A DNA stretch of 64,000 nucleotides from positions 79,892 through 143,891 of the forward strand of contig UZAN01039472.1 in NCBI GenBank assembly GCA_900618425.1. The letters run 5' to 3'. This document shows, piece after piece, positions 23,581 to 37,100 of this stretch (the first letter of the stretch is position 1; each line of letters starts with the position of its first letter). This DNA is from Echinostoma caproni. Its lineage: Eukaryota; Platyhelminthes; Trematoda; Plagiorchiida; Echinostomatidae. The translations under genes were made by a program, and so were the position numbers. The notes beneath the pieces are model-generated. The model saw only the letters and a list, made by a program, of their open reading frames with translations, did no database searches and had not been told where the DNA came from.

Positions 23581-24427
23581 ATCTACATGAAGAATGTGAA
23601 TGGTTGGTCATATCAGCTTTACCTCGGTGTTGGACATCACTTTCTTTTGTTATTTTTTATATTTTTGCTGTCCATTTTAATAAGTCATATTATCTTCACC
23701 TTACGGTTGTTATGATACAAACCATAAAAATCCCATTGCCTGCTTTCTGCACGTGCACAGATGCAGTGAAATGACCACAGATAGCTTGCGCGAAAACATG
23801 TTTCCAACTTCTTTATACAAATACATATTATTATTGTTTTTATGAAACGCCTTAACTGATATATACATATTGCTTCAAAGCTCCTAATATATAACGAATA
23901 CTAAAATTTGTATCTGTTCAGTTGAAGCAGTGTGTGTAATCCAGTAACCAGAGAGTTATTCACAAATCTGCCTGATTTGGCTTCAGCTTTCAAATCGAAT
24001 ACTTCATATGTCTCTGAGCATTCTGGCTAAATGACTGAGTCATCTGAAGCAAGTCGTTATTTTGTGTTGTAATCATCCGTTCCCCTGAATATTGACGGAC
24101 AGAAATTCACTGTTTTTCAGGAGATTCAATTGCTCCAATGAAAAATAACAGATAAATCTATGACCTTTCATTTCCAGGTATGATGGTGTTTCCTAAACTG
24201 TCATACATTTCGTTTTACCGTCGTAGCCGTCGCGGTTTTAGCGAATGAATTCCGAGCAAACTCGGATTATTTCAATCAAGAAGCAGAAACACGACAGCAA
24301 CCGAGAAAGATTATCTTCTCTGAGGAACGTGATGCAACTTCCCATGCATTATGTGTTTCCATTCGCCAAAGAATGATTCGCCAAGCACAATCACAGCGGT
24401 CATCCTGTCGGTGACGTGACAGTCCAA
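23581..24427. other. Non-coding stretch, nothing recognised
   Basis: A/T-rich, without coding-like frames or recognisable repeats. Confidence 0.4.
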
Positions 24428-24862
24428 TCATCGGTTGCTAACATGAGAATTATTTATCAGACGTAGTAAACATTGTCCGGGGTATGCTTTCACCGAGTGA
24501 ATCATCAGGCTAAGTGATTGCAATGAAGCGGGCTTTGTGACGAGCCAGAGGTCCGTTTCAGTGCCACCACACACCCACTCAGACAACCGTGGATGATCAA
24601 AATACGGTGACAAAAGAATTTCTACATACACAGAGACAGCGACATTCTCTACACCCCATACATAATGCGCTGTACCAGTCAGGTATAAAACGAAGAGTGC
24701 CCACGAATCCACCATCCATTCAATAAGATATGAACCTCGCTTTAGCAGTGGAACCAACTCATTATTACGTGTGAATGTTTCAGACCAAATGTTCCCTGAG
24801 GGACGACGATTGTCAAAGAGAGTAGCGGTTTTCCTCGGAACAAAAACGGAGCAATTTATCAA
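24428..24862 (-). other. Long open frame (144 codons), unassigned
   Basis: This is one of the longest gap-free open frames in the window. It includes NRRPSGNIWSETFTRNNEL, LLKRGSYLIEWMVDSWALF and GGTETDLWLVTKPASLQSL. The GC content is higher than in the flanks. I recognise no domain, and the frame has no clear splice context. It could be a chance frame or part of an old element. Confidence 0.15.
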
Positions 24863-27831
24863 AAATAAATAATTGAAATCCGGCTTGCAAGATTATATTC
24901 CTATTTATACTATGGTTTATTGATGGTATGCACAAAAAGACGACGAGGAGGAGGTTCAGAAAAACGTCAGAGAAAAAATGATCCACACACTCAATGGTCA
25001 GAAAACATGAATTCATGAGTTCGTTTTGTAAAAATTCAGATAATTGTTTGTAATCAATTTTCATTAATTGCACTCGCATTGGTAATCTGTTCAGCGATTG
25101 TATGCAGTTTCAAGAAGTCCCATCAATATAGCTTCGATCCATGAGGTTCAACATGCGACACATGGGCCGCCTCTCGTCCATGTGACCCGATATTTGCTGT
25201 CGCAAGGACGTGACACTTGACAATAACCNNNNAACCAATGGTCTCCAGAGGTGAATCCGGCAATAAATCCACCACAGTGGGTGTTCATGACCGAAGAGTT
25301 CTCACGCCACGGTTAGCGATATACAAATTAACATTCGAGTTACCAAAATAACACAAGAAAATCGAATGAATCGGGTTACTTTGATTGAATATTGCGTTAT
25401 GTTTGATCATTTACCCAATTCAAAAGCAGGTCGTTTGAAAAAATGTCCATTTGTGTTGTACCTTTTTGAGCACCATCTTTAGACACCATTGATAGTCAGT
25501 TTAGCAAGAACTAATTTAGTTAAACGCATTCCGAATTCACTCTGAAATTTAATTGAATATATTCAAATACGTTCTCTCTTTAAGATGTTACGATTAGCTA
25601 ATGGTGATTGAACGGCTTAGGCCAATATCGAGAACCACGCTTTGGGTCTCAATCCTAACCAAAACCTTTCGCCATGGTGATACGCAAATAAACCTTTCAT
25701 TCGACGGCTTGTATGTTTTCAATTGAAAAACTAACTTTAGTCATCTTATAAAATTGAGTTTTGGCACAATAATCATCGACGTATTTATTATAAAATACAT
25801 ATGTGGGTCATTTACATTATTCAAAAAATAAAAACAATAATGGCTATATCCCACTGCACTACTGAAACGGAGCATTCGACTTTCAAGCGCACGATTCAGT
25901 AGTCGAGGTATGACGATATCTACTAGGTCACATTAGTACTGGCATGTGGTGTGTAGACGTCTTGGTGTCGAACAACTTATATGCACATCTGGCAGATAAA
26001 TAAAACACACCCAGTGAACTTAAGGTACTGTGGCGGCGCTCTTTCGTATTGCAGCAAAATTTGTAAGACAAATGAAACAGTTGTTATTTTTCACCCAACT
26101 ACTTAGTTAACGTTGAGTAGAATTTTTTTTTTGCTTACTTTATTGAAAACGTAATTGCACGAACAGCGTTCAGGAAGGCCGAAACTGTCAATATCAGAGG
26201 AAATCCTTATCTCAGAGAGCAAATAGGAAATGATAAAAACAGCGATTTTGAGCGTAAAAACCCATGACCTCCCGGGGTGCTGTGCTGGTGGCCAATACCG
26301 CCTGATCAGCACCATCCAATAACAATAACTGCACTATCTTTCGGGGGGGAGGAGACGAGGTTCATCCGACATGATATATATGCTATAGATTGCCCTTTCC
26401 ATATGAAGGACAAGCAACTCTTGTTGTCTCCTCCTGCTGTTTCTTAACGATTGTTTGAATGATCTTCCAGTGCTTTCGAGAAACAGCCAAACGTCCAAAT
26501 GTTTTCTCCTTCATTCGAGCGTTTTCACAACCTGAATCACAGCTCGTCTGCCGTGTGGGTTGATTCCAACGTCCACTGCTCGAAATAGTACAAAATCAGC
26601 AAATCGAAAATACAAAAGACATTGATTTCTTCTAGATATTTGCTGTCCTCAAATGCCTATTGATGTTTTTCTAGATTAAATCTTTTCTGCATAGACCAAA
26701 ACATATCAGCATTGGTCAAATTTTCTATTGTTGGATTTGTGTATAGTGTTTACAGCTCTGACGGGGCAAACATTTTCACTCGTGATAGGAAAAAGAAAAT
26801 AAAACCCATCGTCTTCAATCCACTGTGGTATAGCGCAAACTCCTTGGGAGAGACTCGTAAGGATGTACGTGTGCATGCTTGTGTATGTATGGACAAAGGT
26901 CGATGAGATCTGACCAGCTCGGATCTTGGACGACCGCGCGAATTCACCCTGTCAAACCACTTCATGCTAGTCAAGGAATGACATCAGAAATGTCAAAATG
27001 CACCCACCAGCATACGCACTCAGTCGCACGGGGGCACAACCTTGTCCTCTGTGTCGATTCGATCGATAGGCGAATTCTCTACCGGAAATCACTCCAAGTT
27101 CACTTCGACAGCTATCAGCCAATTTTGCATAACAGTTGCTGTCCTGTTGACACATCTGGTTGTAGAACACTTGCGTGTGTGCAATTCGCATCAGTTAGTA
27201 GACAGACGTCATAGATTCTCTCATTGAAATGTAAATATTAGAAAGTTGTTGCTTCAGGTTTTAATGCGAAGTGACTATGCACTATACACGGTTTCAGATG
27301 GATCATCTGTACCAAACAAGTTGTCCCGAAGAGATATACCAGGTTATTACTTTTAAATTGACCTCACGAAAGATTCATTTTATTCGCCATTTTCCGATAG
27401 TCAAGTGTCATCTTTACTACTAGATAAGGCCGTGCGATGTAGAGTAATCAGAAACTTTCACAGTTCGCGTAAGAGAAAGCCCCCGAATAAAATCGTATAG
27501 ATCACCACATCAGCATATCTAGGCTAAAGGCAACCCAACTTAGTTATTCACGACACAGCCGCATTCTCAATGCGATTTCGCTCGGACATTAAATATATCA
27601 ATACATATTCCTCCATACTACAGCTTTCACAATATATAATGGTGGAAATCACGTTGGTTCATTTGATATTCATGCCCCCAAAAGCTACTTGCTAACCAAC
27701 TATTAGAGTTTTCTCCCAAGCAGTAAGGAAAGATTGCTATTTAATTTTGGAAAACGAACCAGTGGAAATAGTAAATTCAGCCTTGTGGTAACAAACTGTA
27801 ACAAATAGAGTAGTACGCTATTTATTTTTAA
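24863..27831. other. Non-coding stretch with a 4-base gap
   Basis: A gap of four N is at 25229-25232. A GC-richer block at 26860-27200 has open frames on both strands but no recognisable product. Confidence 0.4.
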
Positions 27832-27856
27832 GCATATTGTGTATTGCACAATATGC
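27832..27856. repeat. Perfect 10-bp inverted repeat
   Basis: GCATATTGTG (27832-27841) and CACAATATGC (27847-27856) are perfect complements around a 5-base loop. It lies in non-coding sequence, with no T run that would suggest a polymerase III terminator. Confidence 0.8.
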
Positions 27857-30800
27857 GAACTGTGTGTGGGTTAACAACCCGTTTGTATTTCATGACTTGA
27901 ACAAGTTTAATATGTAAAGTTTACGCAGTTTTCATCATGACTTTGACTAGTACAGTTAAAGTGGGATTGTGTGAGTAATTAGGCATGGTTAACAGCATCT
28001 TAGTCACACGCCCGCTCGCACACACACCCACACACCCACACTGAGATGAAGGTTGTTTGGATGCAGACGCATAGGTTAGAACTTAGAATGAGGGTTAACA
28101 GTGAATAAATATTCAGAGATTGCCTCTTCGATGAACAACATTGAAATCTTCAGTTAAACATGAAATTCTGAATTGTTCTACACAACAATCAATTTCACAG
28201 AACGGATTTTATGGACGCAAGTGGAGAAACAACTTGTCACACATTCTCTCGAAATACCTGCAACTTTATTGGCCTTGATTAAGTGACCCTGAACATGGAT
28301 GGGCTGAAATATTTTCAAACTGGTTACGCACACGACCAAGAGATTTTTAGTACCTAACCTCTCTCACTGATCTGGGTTAAATTTATGTAACGGCAGTTAC
28401 ATCGTTGAACACGGAAATTAGATCTTGCACTAAAAATTTCGAAATTTGTAAAGATCAAAAGGAGAGCCGCCTTTCCAACAGTATCTACCAAAATCGTGCC
28501 GAAAAATGATTAGTTTATAGGAAAATGCACTGCATTGGGTATGTATACATACGTAAGTATAGAGTGATGATGGCACTGATTTTGTCCTGTTTGCCTGATC
28601 ACTTAACGGATTTTAGGTTTTGGGGCCGAATCAAAGTATGAAAATGTTAGAGCTATTTGTGAGATGACGCAGATTATAAGGGTGACAGTTAAGAAAAAGA
28701 AATGCCATTTCTTCAAAGTCACCAAACACCATTCCGATTTAAGACGCTCTTCGTTTACTGATGTAAACGTATACTTCGTTTTTTCTGGAAAGACAAATAC
28801 CAGCAGTATTATAGATGCTTGATGCATTCTTTGCTTTGCAGTAGGAAAATAATCTACTCTGCCTACATGGATATGAAAACAGTATGTCAAGGAACCCAAG
28901 ACCCTTTCGTGTCAACGGTTGGCGGTCCCTTTTACACCCCCAAATTTTCCGAGGGAACAATGTTCCAAGTGTTAACCCAGTGAGTGCACGAACCCACTGT
29001 GCTTTGGTATTTGCTACGGGCACCAAGTGATGCACGGGAATTCGATCGGTTTAAGTCTTCCGCCTTCTAAAGCAATTTACTTATCGTCATACCGAACAGC
29101 CAAAAAATCTACAATCCCCTTGAATACAAGCTATAAGTAATAAAGTCTGTGTCGAGATCAGGGGTGGATTGAATGAGGACACAGGAAAAACGAACAAAAT
29201 ACTTTTTTTCTACAAACCGAGTCGCAGTTCACCTCACATTTGCTCGACTAACTCAGGATGAAAAATTATTCTATCAAAACAGTTAGACAACAAAATCATT
29301 GAAACCTTGTCGGTTGACGAAAACAGTGAGGATTTGGTTTCCTCTTACACAAACACACAGAAGAAACGCTTTTAGAGTTAAACTGCCCGGTTGAAAGTTG
29401 GTAGTAAAAACCAATTCCCTAGTTTGTTTGAAAGAAGTACGTATTGGTTAGTCCTGATCCGCGAAGCGATTTGTAAACGATCAGCGTTCAACGCTCACTC
29501 AACCCGAACTGGCGAACGCTCGTTTGATCTTCCAAATAAATCACGTTATCCAACAGGTTTTGACAATTACCGGCGTATTTTGATGAATAATACCGGCATA
29601 GAGAGGACGAATTTCAGTATGCTGAACACCCCATGCAAGATCGTTATCCGCGCCTAGTTCTGGAGAATTACATAAAAGTTATCAGAATCTCCTCGTGACC
29701 TCAAATTTCGCAGTAATAGTGTTACCTTTCTGATAGTCTAAACTCATAAAACGAATTTAATCTAAAACACCGTAATTCGAGCGATTAGTTAAACATCAAG
29801 CAGTCTGTGAGCTGTTTCGTGTGATGTACGATCGCAGCACGGGAACGAGACAATTTGGATTTTGTGCGGGAGGGGCTATTCGCCGTTGTTGGAGTATATT
29901 TTCTTTGTGCAAATCGAAACCCATGGAGTAATTTTGGATGCCAGTGAACCATCAAGAGCACGTTTCTCCCAAACCAATTCCTGAGTGAAAACAAATAGCC
30001 CACGGCCTTACTTGGTAAAAGCGCATAAAGCAGGAAGTGGGATTTGTTCGATCGTTTGTCCCCTATATTGCAAGCAGAGCAATAGACTACTCAACGATGA
30101 GAATCAAATTCAGTGTTGATAAACCCTTTTGTTATCGTGCTCCATGCTCCAATACATGGTCTTGTGTTGCGTAAGGGCAGCGGTTAGTTTTCTATGAAAT
30201 AGCCAATTCCATAGTAATATTGTAACTGTCTGTACATCATAGATGTTAGGGGAGACTTGAGATAATCAGTTGGACTAAGTGGTGGGCATGGTGTTATTTT
30301 CGTTCAAAAAGAAAACGATATATGGAAGAGAATTGGAAACAAATGTTGACGAGGATCTTATTCTCGTGTTTATAAAGTAAAACAATTGCCGAAACTCTGT
30401 TTTCTTATATGTGAAAACGCGTTTGTGTGCACTATCGAGTTTTCTCAGGGCTTGTGATAGCGAATCAAACACAGGATTTGAACCAATGGCATCGAAAACA
30501 GAAGAATTTTGTTTCTGTTTAAACATTTCTTACATTTGGGTTTATAAAACTGCTGTTTGGTGGAAAGTCGGAATAGTCCCATAAGTGGATTGCTCACTTT
30601 TTGAGCAGCTCCTCTGTGATCCGGAACATTAAGCTGGTCAACTGTCATCGAAATTCGAATATCTGCAATCATCGGATAATCCTCCGGAAGAACTAGTTTT
30701 TCACATTCGTATCAATTTTTTTCACAGTACCTAGGTTCGTTCTGTTGTCCATTATTTGATATTTCCCTCTTCGCCCTTGTTTCCACATATTCCAGTAAAT

Positions 30801-32822
30801 GAAATAAGACGCGTTTTACCTCGATTAAGTTTCTTCTTCGTTTTTTCTCTTTCGTCCGTCCCCGTTTCTTCTATTCTGGCCCTGTTGCTGAACGGACGAA
30901 TGCAATGATTTTTTACTCGAACCAAAATCATCAATGAACATACCTACCGCCGATTATTTGCCTTATTCCTGTTTCAACTTGTCTGATATATATCACGAAA
31001 AAAATACTTTATGGTTTTAAAAAGGCCAAAGTAACAACTGATAGAGAAGAATAGAGTTAGTTATACATACAATAAAGCGTGGGCTATAATCAATCGATAA
31101 GTCTATGAGTATACCTAGGCTACGGGTGCGGTGTTCGTCGTGAGTGCGGTACCGGGTGTGAACATGCGTGTACAGACACAAAAGCGTTTCAATCCAGACT
31201 AGTAAGTTCCATAAGGCCGTCCCCAATGAGATTCATTAGCCGTTTTTCTACTGTAAAACATCGACCGGATGGTCTGGAAAAGTTTACCTCAGTAAAAGTG
31301 ACGGTATTTCTTTTGTTTCATGCATGCAGTGTTTGAGACGAAATTTGAACTTATTTAGCTATCCTATTCCTATTTGGTTTAGTATGCTGAAGGATTAAGT
31401 TCGTGACAGCAGCTACGCATTTTTTCTAATTATAAACATCACCGAACGTCTATTTTATAAACAATAACAGCTGACCTGTTGGTGGTCTACATAATGAGTG
31501 ACTAAAATAAATTTCGAACCTCCCTGAGGTTCGCATTGAAGGGACAATGCGTGTTAAGTTATGTAGATTGATCTTCTAGAACAAGATAAAATTCTACGGT
31601 ATCTGCTTTCAACTAGCAATAAGGTACTACGTGAAAGATGAAGTTCTTGTCTATCCGGAATAGAATAGTAACCTTCCTGTTCGTTCCTGAGGCCATTTTG
31701 TCTAATTGAACCCTGAAAAATAGCTTCATCGATGTTGAATCAGCCATCCCTAACCTCTTTGCATCCTTATTTCAATCCGTATCAACGGCCAACCTTGGGT
31801 GAATGGTTCATCTTATCCGCTGAAGAGCCTTGAAAACACCGCACAGTTGTCGAACTTGGCCAAATGGAAAAAAAACAAATTGGACTTGATTCCTCTCCCT
31901 TCCTCATGTGCTCCAATGGAACTTGCGAGACAATATTTTTTCCTATTTACCTTTATTAATCAATGACGTTCGATTCTATCTCATACATAAATTCAAACCT
32001 AACTATAAATACTGGAAGACGAAGTTACCAAAACAAGAGAGTTCGCTGTATTGTTTGTCTTTCGATAACAGTGTTATGGAATTTCTCCACGAGTATTTAA
32101 ATCTCTAAAACACCTGTGAATTACCAGAGCCAAGTTGTGCGAGTTATATGAATCCGTGGTCAAAAGCATCTTACGTCATACTAGGGTAAAACACTACTTT
32201 TAAAACCACTATCGATGCTCTCATTACTATGGTATTCTGATTATAATGGAATGGAAGTGAGACATTTTGTGATGCGATATGCTCCAATGGGTAGACAAGC
32301 TGAACATCCATAACCTATTCATCAGGATGAAACACCTACCGAGTAATATTCCTGTTTTGTTTCTAGACGATTAACTTGAATGTAGTCTAAAGGTAACTGA
32401 TATCACACAATAACTAGCAATAGCCACAATTCACCTGGTATTCTGTACTTTACTTTGCAGCTAGCTTTTTTAGGAATGGCAGTTTTCTAAATTAAAGAAT
32501 AAAAACATACTTACCGATCAAGGGGATTTTACTCCACCGGTATGAAAATAAAATCAATACCACATTGAAACGATTGGACGAAATAAAGGTCTCTTTGGAC
32601 GTCACCACGCACTGCAGTACCGATACCAAGAAGAAAGAAGAAAGATACCTCTTCAACGTGAATGCTCGCAATGGCTACCCCAGCAAAAAGAACTCTGTCT
32701 CACACTAGTTGCACTAGTTCAACGGCGAACCGAGTCGAACACAGTGCGAACAGAGGACGAAAAAAGTCGGTGGAGAAGAACACATTTAAACGAACGGGTA
32801 CAAGCAGAACACTGCGACTTCA
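27857..32822. other. Non-coding stretch, nothing recognised
   Basis: A CA-rich stretch lies at 28018-28042. GC-richer sequence at 28890-29045 looks like an old repeat, but no match is found inside the window. The open frame at 29391-29657 looks random. There is no RNA gene. Confidence 0.4.
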
Positions 32823-32902
32823 CAAGCACTGATGATGTCACCTCGGATGATGATGAAACGTTTGCAAACAAATTGCCAAGTTTGGCGAACAGGCGAAGTG
32901 GA
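32823..32902 (+). ncRNA. Hammerhead-ribozyme-like motif, copy 2
   Basis: This stretch matches the 23181-23251 copy with about five differences. CTGATGA lies at 32829-32835, and GAAACG follows after stem II. Stem II is weaker here: GTCACC faces GATGAT, which leaves one C-A mismatch. The GCA/TGC pair that starts stem I and the self-complementary ACGT are kept. A hairpin GCCAAGTTTGGC lies just downstream. I see no endonuclease sequence next to this copy. Confidence 0.4.
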
Positions 32903-33899
32903 ATTCAGTTCATCCGAGCTACGAGAACCAATTTTCAGTATTTTGTCAACGGTATGAAAGATAATATCTACTAGTATAAAAATTATTGTACAGAATCCAT
33001 AACTTGTTTTCAGACAGTATATAGTTTCACTATTACATGGATGAATGGTCATAAATATATATTTTCATCTAAACGAGTAGTGATGTTATAATTTCCACCT
33101 CGGTAACGTTTCTATGTAATTGAATGCAAACACTTAATTTCACTGACTTTTTGGAATAAAATCATTCCCTTTTCGTTTAATTTTCATTTCGCTTTCGTCA
33201 CGTGCACTAAATAACCACAATCACTCCAATCACCACCCACGTACGAGCCAGAATGCTAAACTCATGGCAAATTTGCTTTTAGATGATTTTTGAGAAAAGT
33301 CTGTCTAATTAAACTTCTTTGGGATTTACATTTCTTATCAAACTAAATTAGGACATCCGTATGGCACACAGAAAAAAGTGAACAAACATTAGCCACTTCT
33401 CTCTGGTATCGAATGTTACTATACTCAGTAAACACAAAGCTGTTTATTTAACGTTTAACAGCAAAATACCTTAAAAATTGGTGGATGACTTCAGTTTTCA
33501 AGAGCAACTATTCACATCGCAAATCAGTGAATGACTCATTCACATCCGTACACCATGGCTACTATTTGAAGTACATGGAGAAAAACAGAGTAACGATAGT
33601 CACCGAAATCTAACGACAATCTCATTGGAACATACTTCGCTGACTTTCTTGACTGAAATCTCTAGTCTCTGGGCTGCATCACACTAAGAACTACTCTGAG
33701 AATCGAATAGCATAAAGCCCTATCAATACCAGGCATCTTTCATACCAAACAGTAACTTCACATCTGGTCGATAAAGCTAAAGAAATCAAAACCATCCGCT
33801 TAGCCTGGAGTAAGTAATTCCGGAATCACCAACTTGAGGTCCGAGCATGGAAAGAATAAATTGTTAACAATGTTTTTGCTTTCTTTTATTTATTTTTTG
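32903..33899. other. Non-coding stretch, nothing recognised
   Basis: A/T-rich without coding-like frames. Confidence 0.4.
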
Positions 33900-34152
33900 A
33901 ACACAAAAATGAGCAGTCGACTTTCAGAAAGGGGACCGCGGCTATGAAAATGATGCTCGAGAGAAATTGGGAGGATAATCAAAAGTGCTCATGCTTCTTC
34001 TGTCTTTTCAATTAATAAAACAACAATAGTTTTCAGGAATTGGACGGCGGTCAATTGAAGCACTATATCTTAGTTAAAAGAAACAGGAATGCCAGACGCG
34101 GGTGGTAGGGTTCAAACGCATAATTTACAGAACGACTAGGCGGTGACTGTTG
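33900..34152 (-). mobile_element. SINE family A, head with two tail copies
   Basis: On the minus strand a tRNA-like head with B-box GCGTTTGAACCC lies at 34091-34152. A tail with GACCGCCG and CCTGAAAA follows at 34010-34060. A second tail-like block with CCCCTTTCTGAAAG and TCGACTGCTC lies at 33905-33976. The tail blocks resemble those of the copies at 11091 and 50645, so this is either a rearranged copy or two nested copies. Confidence 0.45.
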
Positions 34153-37100
34153 CTGCGCACAATTTCGTGACCCAATATTTTGTTAAAGCAATAAACAAAT
34201 GTGGTTTTTTTTTCATTTGTTCAACCTCGGTTAGTCACAGTATTGGGTATGAGGTGAAAGATTGGTCCGTGCAATGGGGTACATACGTGAGTACTCCACG
34301 TATGCTCTTTGCTTGTTTATCACCAGCATGTAGATGAATCTCTTATCTGGTCAGCTTACTTTTTCCCCTACTGAAACTGACTAAATAGGTACAGCTAATT
34401 GGCCTACTGAGTGCTGATTTGTCGTGTTTGCCACTTCTAATGACCAGTTTTTTTCACATTGGCTTGAAGCGAATCTAAAATATTGGTTCTCACATTTCTC
34501 AGTTCCAATTAGAACTGTACCGAGGACAGTCGATCTCCAAAACTGTATCGTGAAAATCAACCGAACCGGAACCCTGAATTTCGAACGGCAATAAGCTTTC
34601 CTTCGTTCGTGGCAACTCAGTCCGACATATGAGATAAACTAGTCAAGGGGATATGAGGTTCTCAGCACGTGCACAAATACCCTCATGCGTCTTATCATTT
34701 AGTAATGGCTTGTCCGTCTAACACCTTCAAAAATCTAAGGAAATATGGCTGACGGTGGTTCCAAAAAATGGAAGCTTTGTTTTATTGCTGTGTGTTTGAA
34801 GATCAAGCGATGTCTGTGCAGTTGAGTCATACTGCTTTAGTTCAGATGCCTATGTTCTTAGGTTTATGTGCTCTCAAGCGCCTAGAACATCTAGCCATGT
34901 TCTGTCGTCGTTTTGTAATTAACTGCAAACTTATAAGTGTAACCACTTCTCATGTGGACTCATTTACCGCCTGACTGACTGTGCACATCAGCAGACCGTT
35001 CGGTGCGTTGTGTTAGCGGTCAAAGTGAGCCTGGATTCATCAACTAATCCAGTCAGACACTTCCCCAATCTGTGGTTGACCACAAAGATGATACCGAAAC
35101 CGATGACAATTACTTATAGATGATTTCCAAATATTCCCATTGCGAGTGGAGTTTTATAAGAATGTTGAATTCCTTAAATTCTCTTTTTCCCAGTTGAACG
35201 GGTTAAATGTTTTTCTCAAACACGTTTCTCAACGTCAAAATGAATACTGAAATAAGTCAATCTTGTGGTAGAGGTCTTTGGTTTATGGAGCTGTCATACA
35301 TACACATCCGACAATGTAGGCTGTATTAAGCATTCTTAATCTTTTCTTGGTTTCCTGGTTTCAAACTCTACCAGTGACGTACACAGTTGATCATCTCTAA
35401 CGAGAGTACAACCTGAGTTTATCGCTTTTGAACCGTATCAAATGAGCTGCGGATGAGGATGGATTCTGAAAAATGGTCAACCAAAATGAGTAAAAAATTA
35501 TCCCAAGCCATTAAGCAGAAGTAATGGTTAGTTCAATATAACATCAGCCGTTGATAGGCCCAAGCTTTTATCCGTATTTTCCCATTAGTAATCAACAATG
35601 CACCCAGCGCTAAATTAACAATGTATGCTTCACAACCACCAACACAGAATGAACTCTCTCATACGATAGATTTAATACCATATTCCGTGGTTAATTGCAT
35701 GTTTCAATCGGGCACAGTTACCAATATACGTGTAAAGATCAACCAGCTTGGAAAATTCAACACGCCGGTTAATTCAACATTCACTCAGTATTGGACTAAT
35801 ATCCTCCCTCCGTTTGACTCCCACCCCGCCTTGCAATGGATGTATCTGTAGTTTAAATTACCTGTTGATCATCGCCCCCTAGACGATTGCATATTCACTC
35901 TTCAGCAAACCACTTGACTTTAACCCACTTGAGACGCTTCAATGAATACATTGGTATGTTCATCCACAGCTGTCATCACTTATAACTTTATTCGTTTACA
36001 TCTTGATGTGATATGATATAACCCATGCCCCCCCCCCCACTGTCAGTATCCGAGCCTGAATACCGCCGTATTCATCCCTCTCCACCATCCTGAGGACACA
36101 TTTGGTTTTCACAACATAATGCATTTGGTGAGATATTGGTACGAGCAAATCTGTTCTATGTCGGCTCTTGTGACCTGTGTCCCCCTTTTCCTATACAAAT
36201 GAACATTACTCATTCCGCCTCAAATTTATTGCTAATTGTACCGTACCGATTCTCCGCTTGTCTGTGGAATCCCGTTTTATCGACATCGCTTAGTACTGTT
36301 CACCCTTTTTTACCCATATCTATTGCCAAATCCCTATCCGTATTTCTAGCATAATACCCCCGTGACTGAGTGGCTCTAATTGGTCGGTTTGCCCCCTTTC
36401 AATACTCTGTTGCCCTTGATGTTCATTATTCTATGGTCTGACGTTGCCTAACGAGTGGCCGGACTCGGTATCCCGTGCCATTTCGATTTACCCTGCCTGG
36501 TTTCCTGAGTCGGATTGCTCATAACTTGAGGTATGTTGTGCATATTGCCTGTTTATCCGTATCTAGTACATGTAGATCACCGAACTCGTGTTCTGCTTGC
36601 CTGGACTTGGGGGTCCGTTCTCTGCGCGTTACTCCATCACTGGACATCAATCCGGTACAATACGGGCACTGATCATCGGCACATCAAGCTATATGTGTGC
36701 CATAATGGCACCAAGTAAAAGCAAAAAACAATGTAAAATAGTGCTATCACATCTACTTGGGACTACTTTTTGTGTATAACAGATTTTTCAATTTCCTTAG
36801 GAAAATCTTTACCGTATACAAACTATAGAACGGTAAAATGAAAACTCCTTTACTATCTTCAAATCTGAAAGCTCAAAATCAATGAAAGTTTTGGAGGCTG
36901 TTTTTTCTCCCGTACGGTAAATAAAGCTTGTTTTTGATCGATATTTAATTGTTCCTCTACTACCGATTCACAAAATAAAATTTGAAACTAATCGTGATGA
37001 AATTGCTCTTTAGCTTCTTGACCTATCCGGAGTCTGAAATCACCTACCTTCACAGTGGTCTATGCGCTTTCGTAAAACAAACTCAACATTGTTCTTCGTA

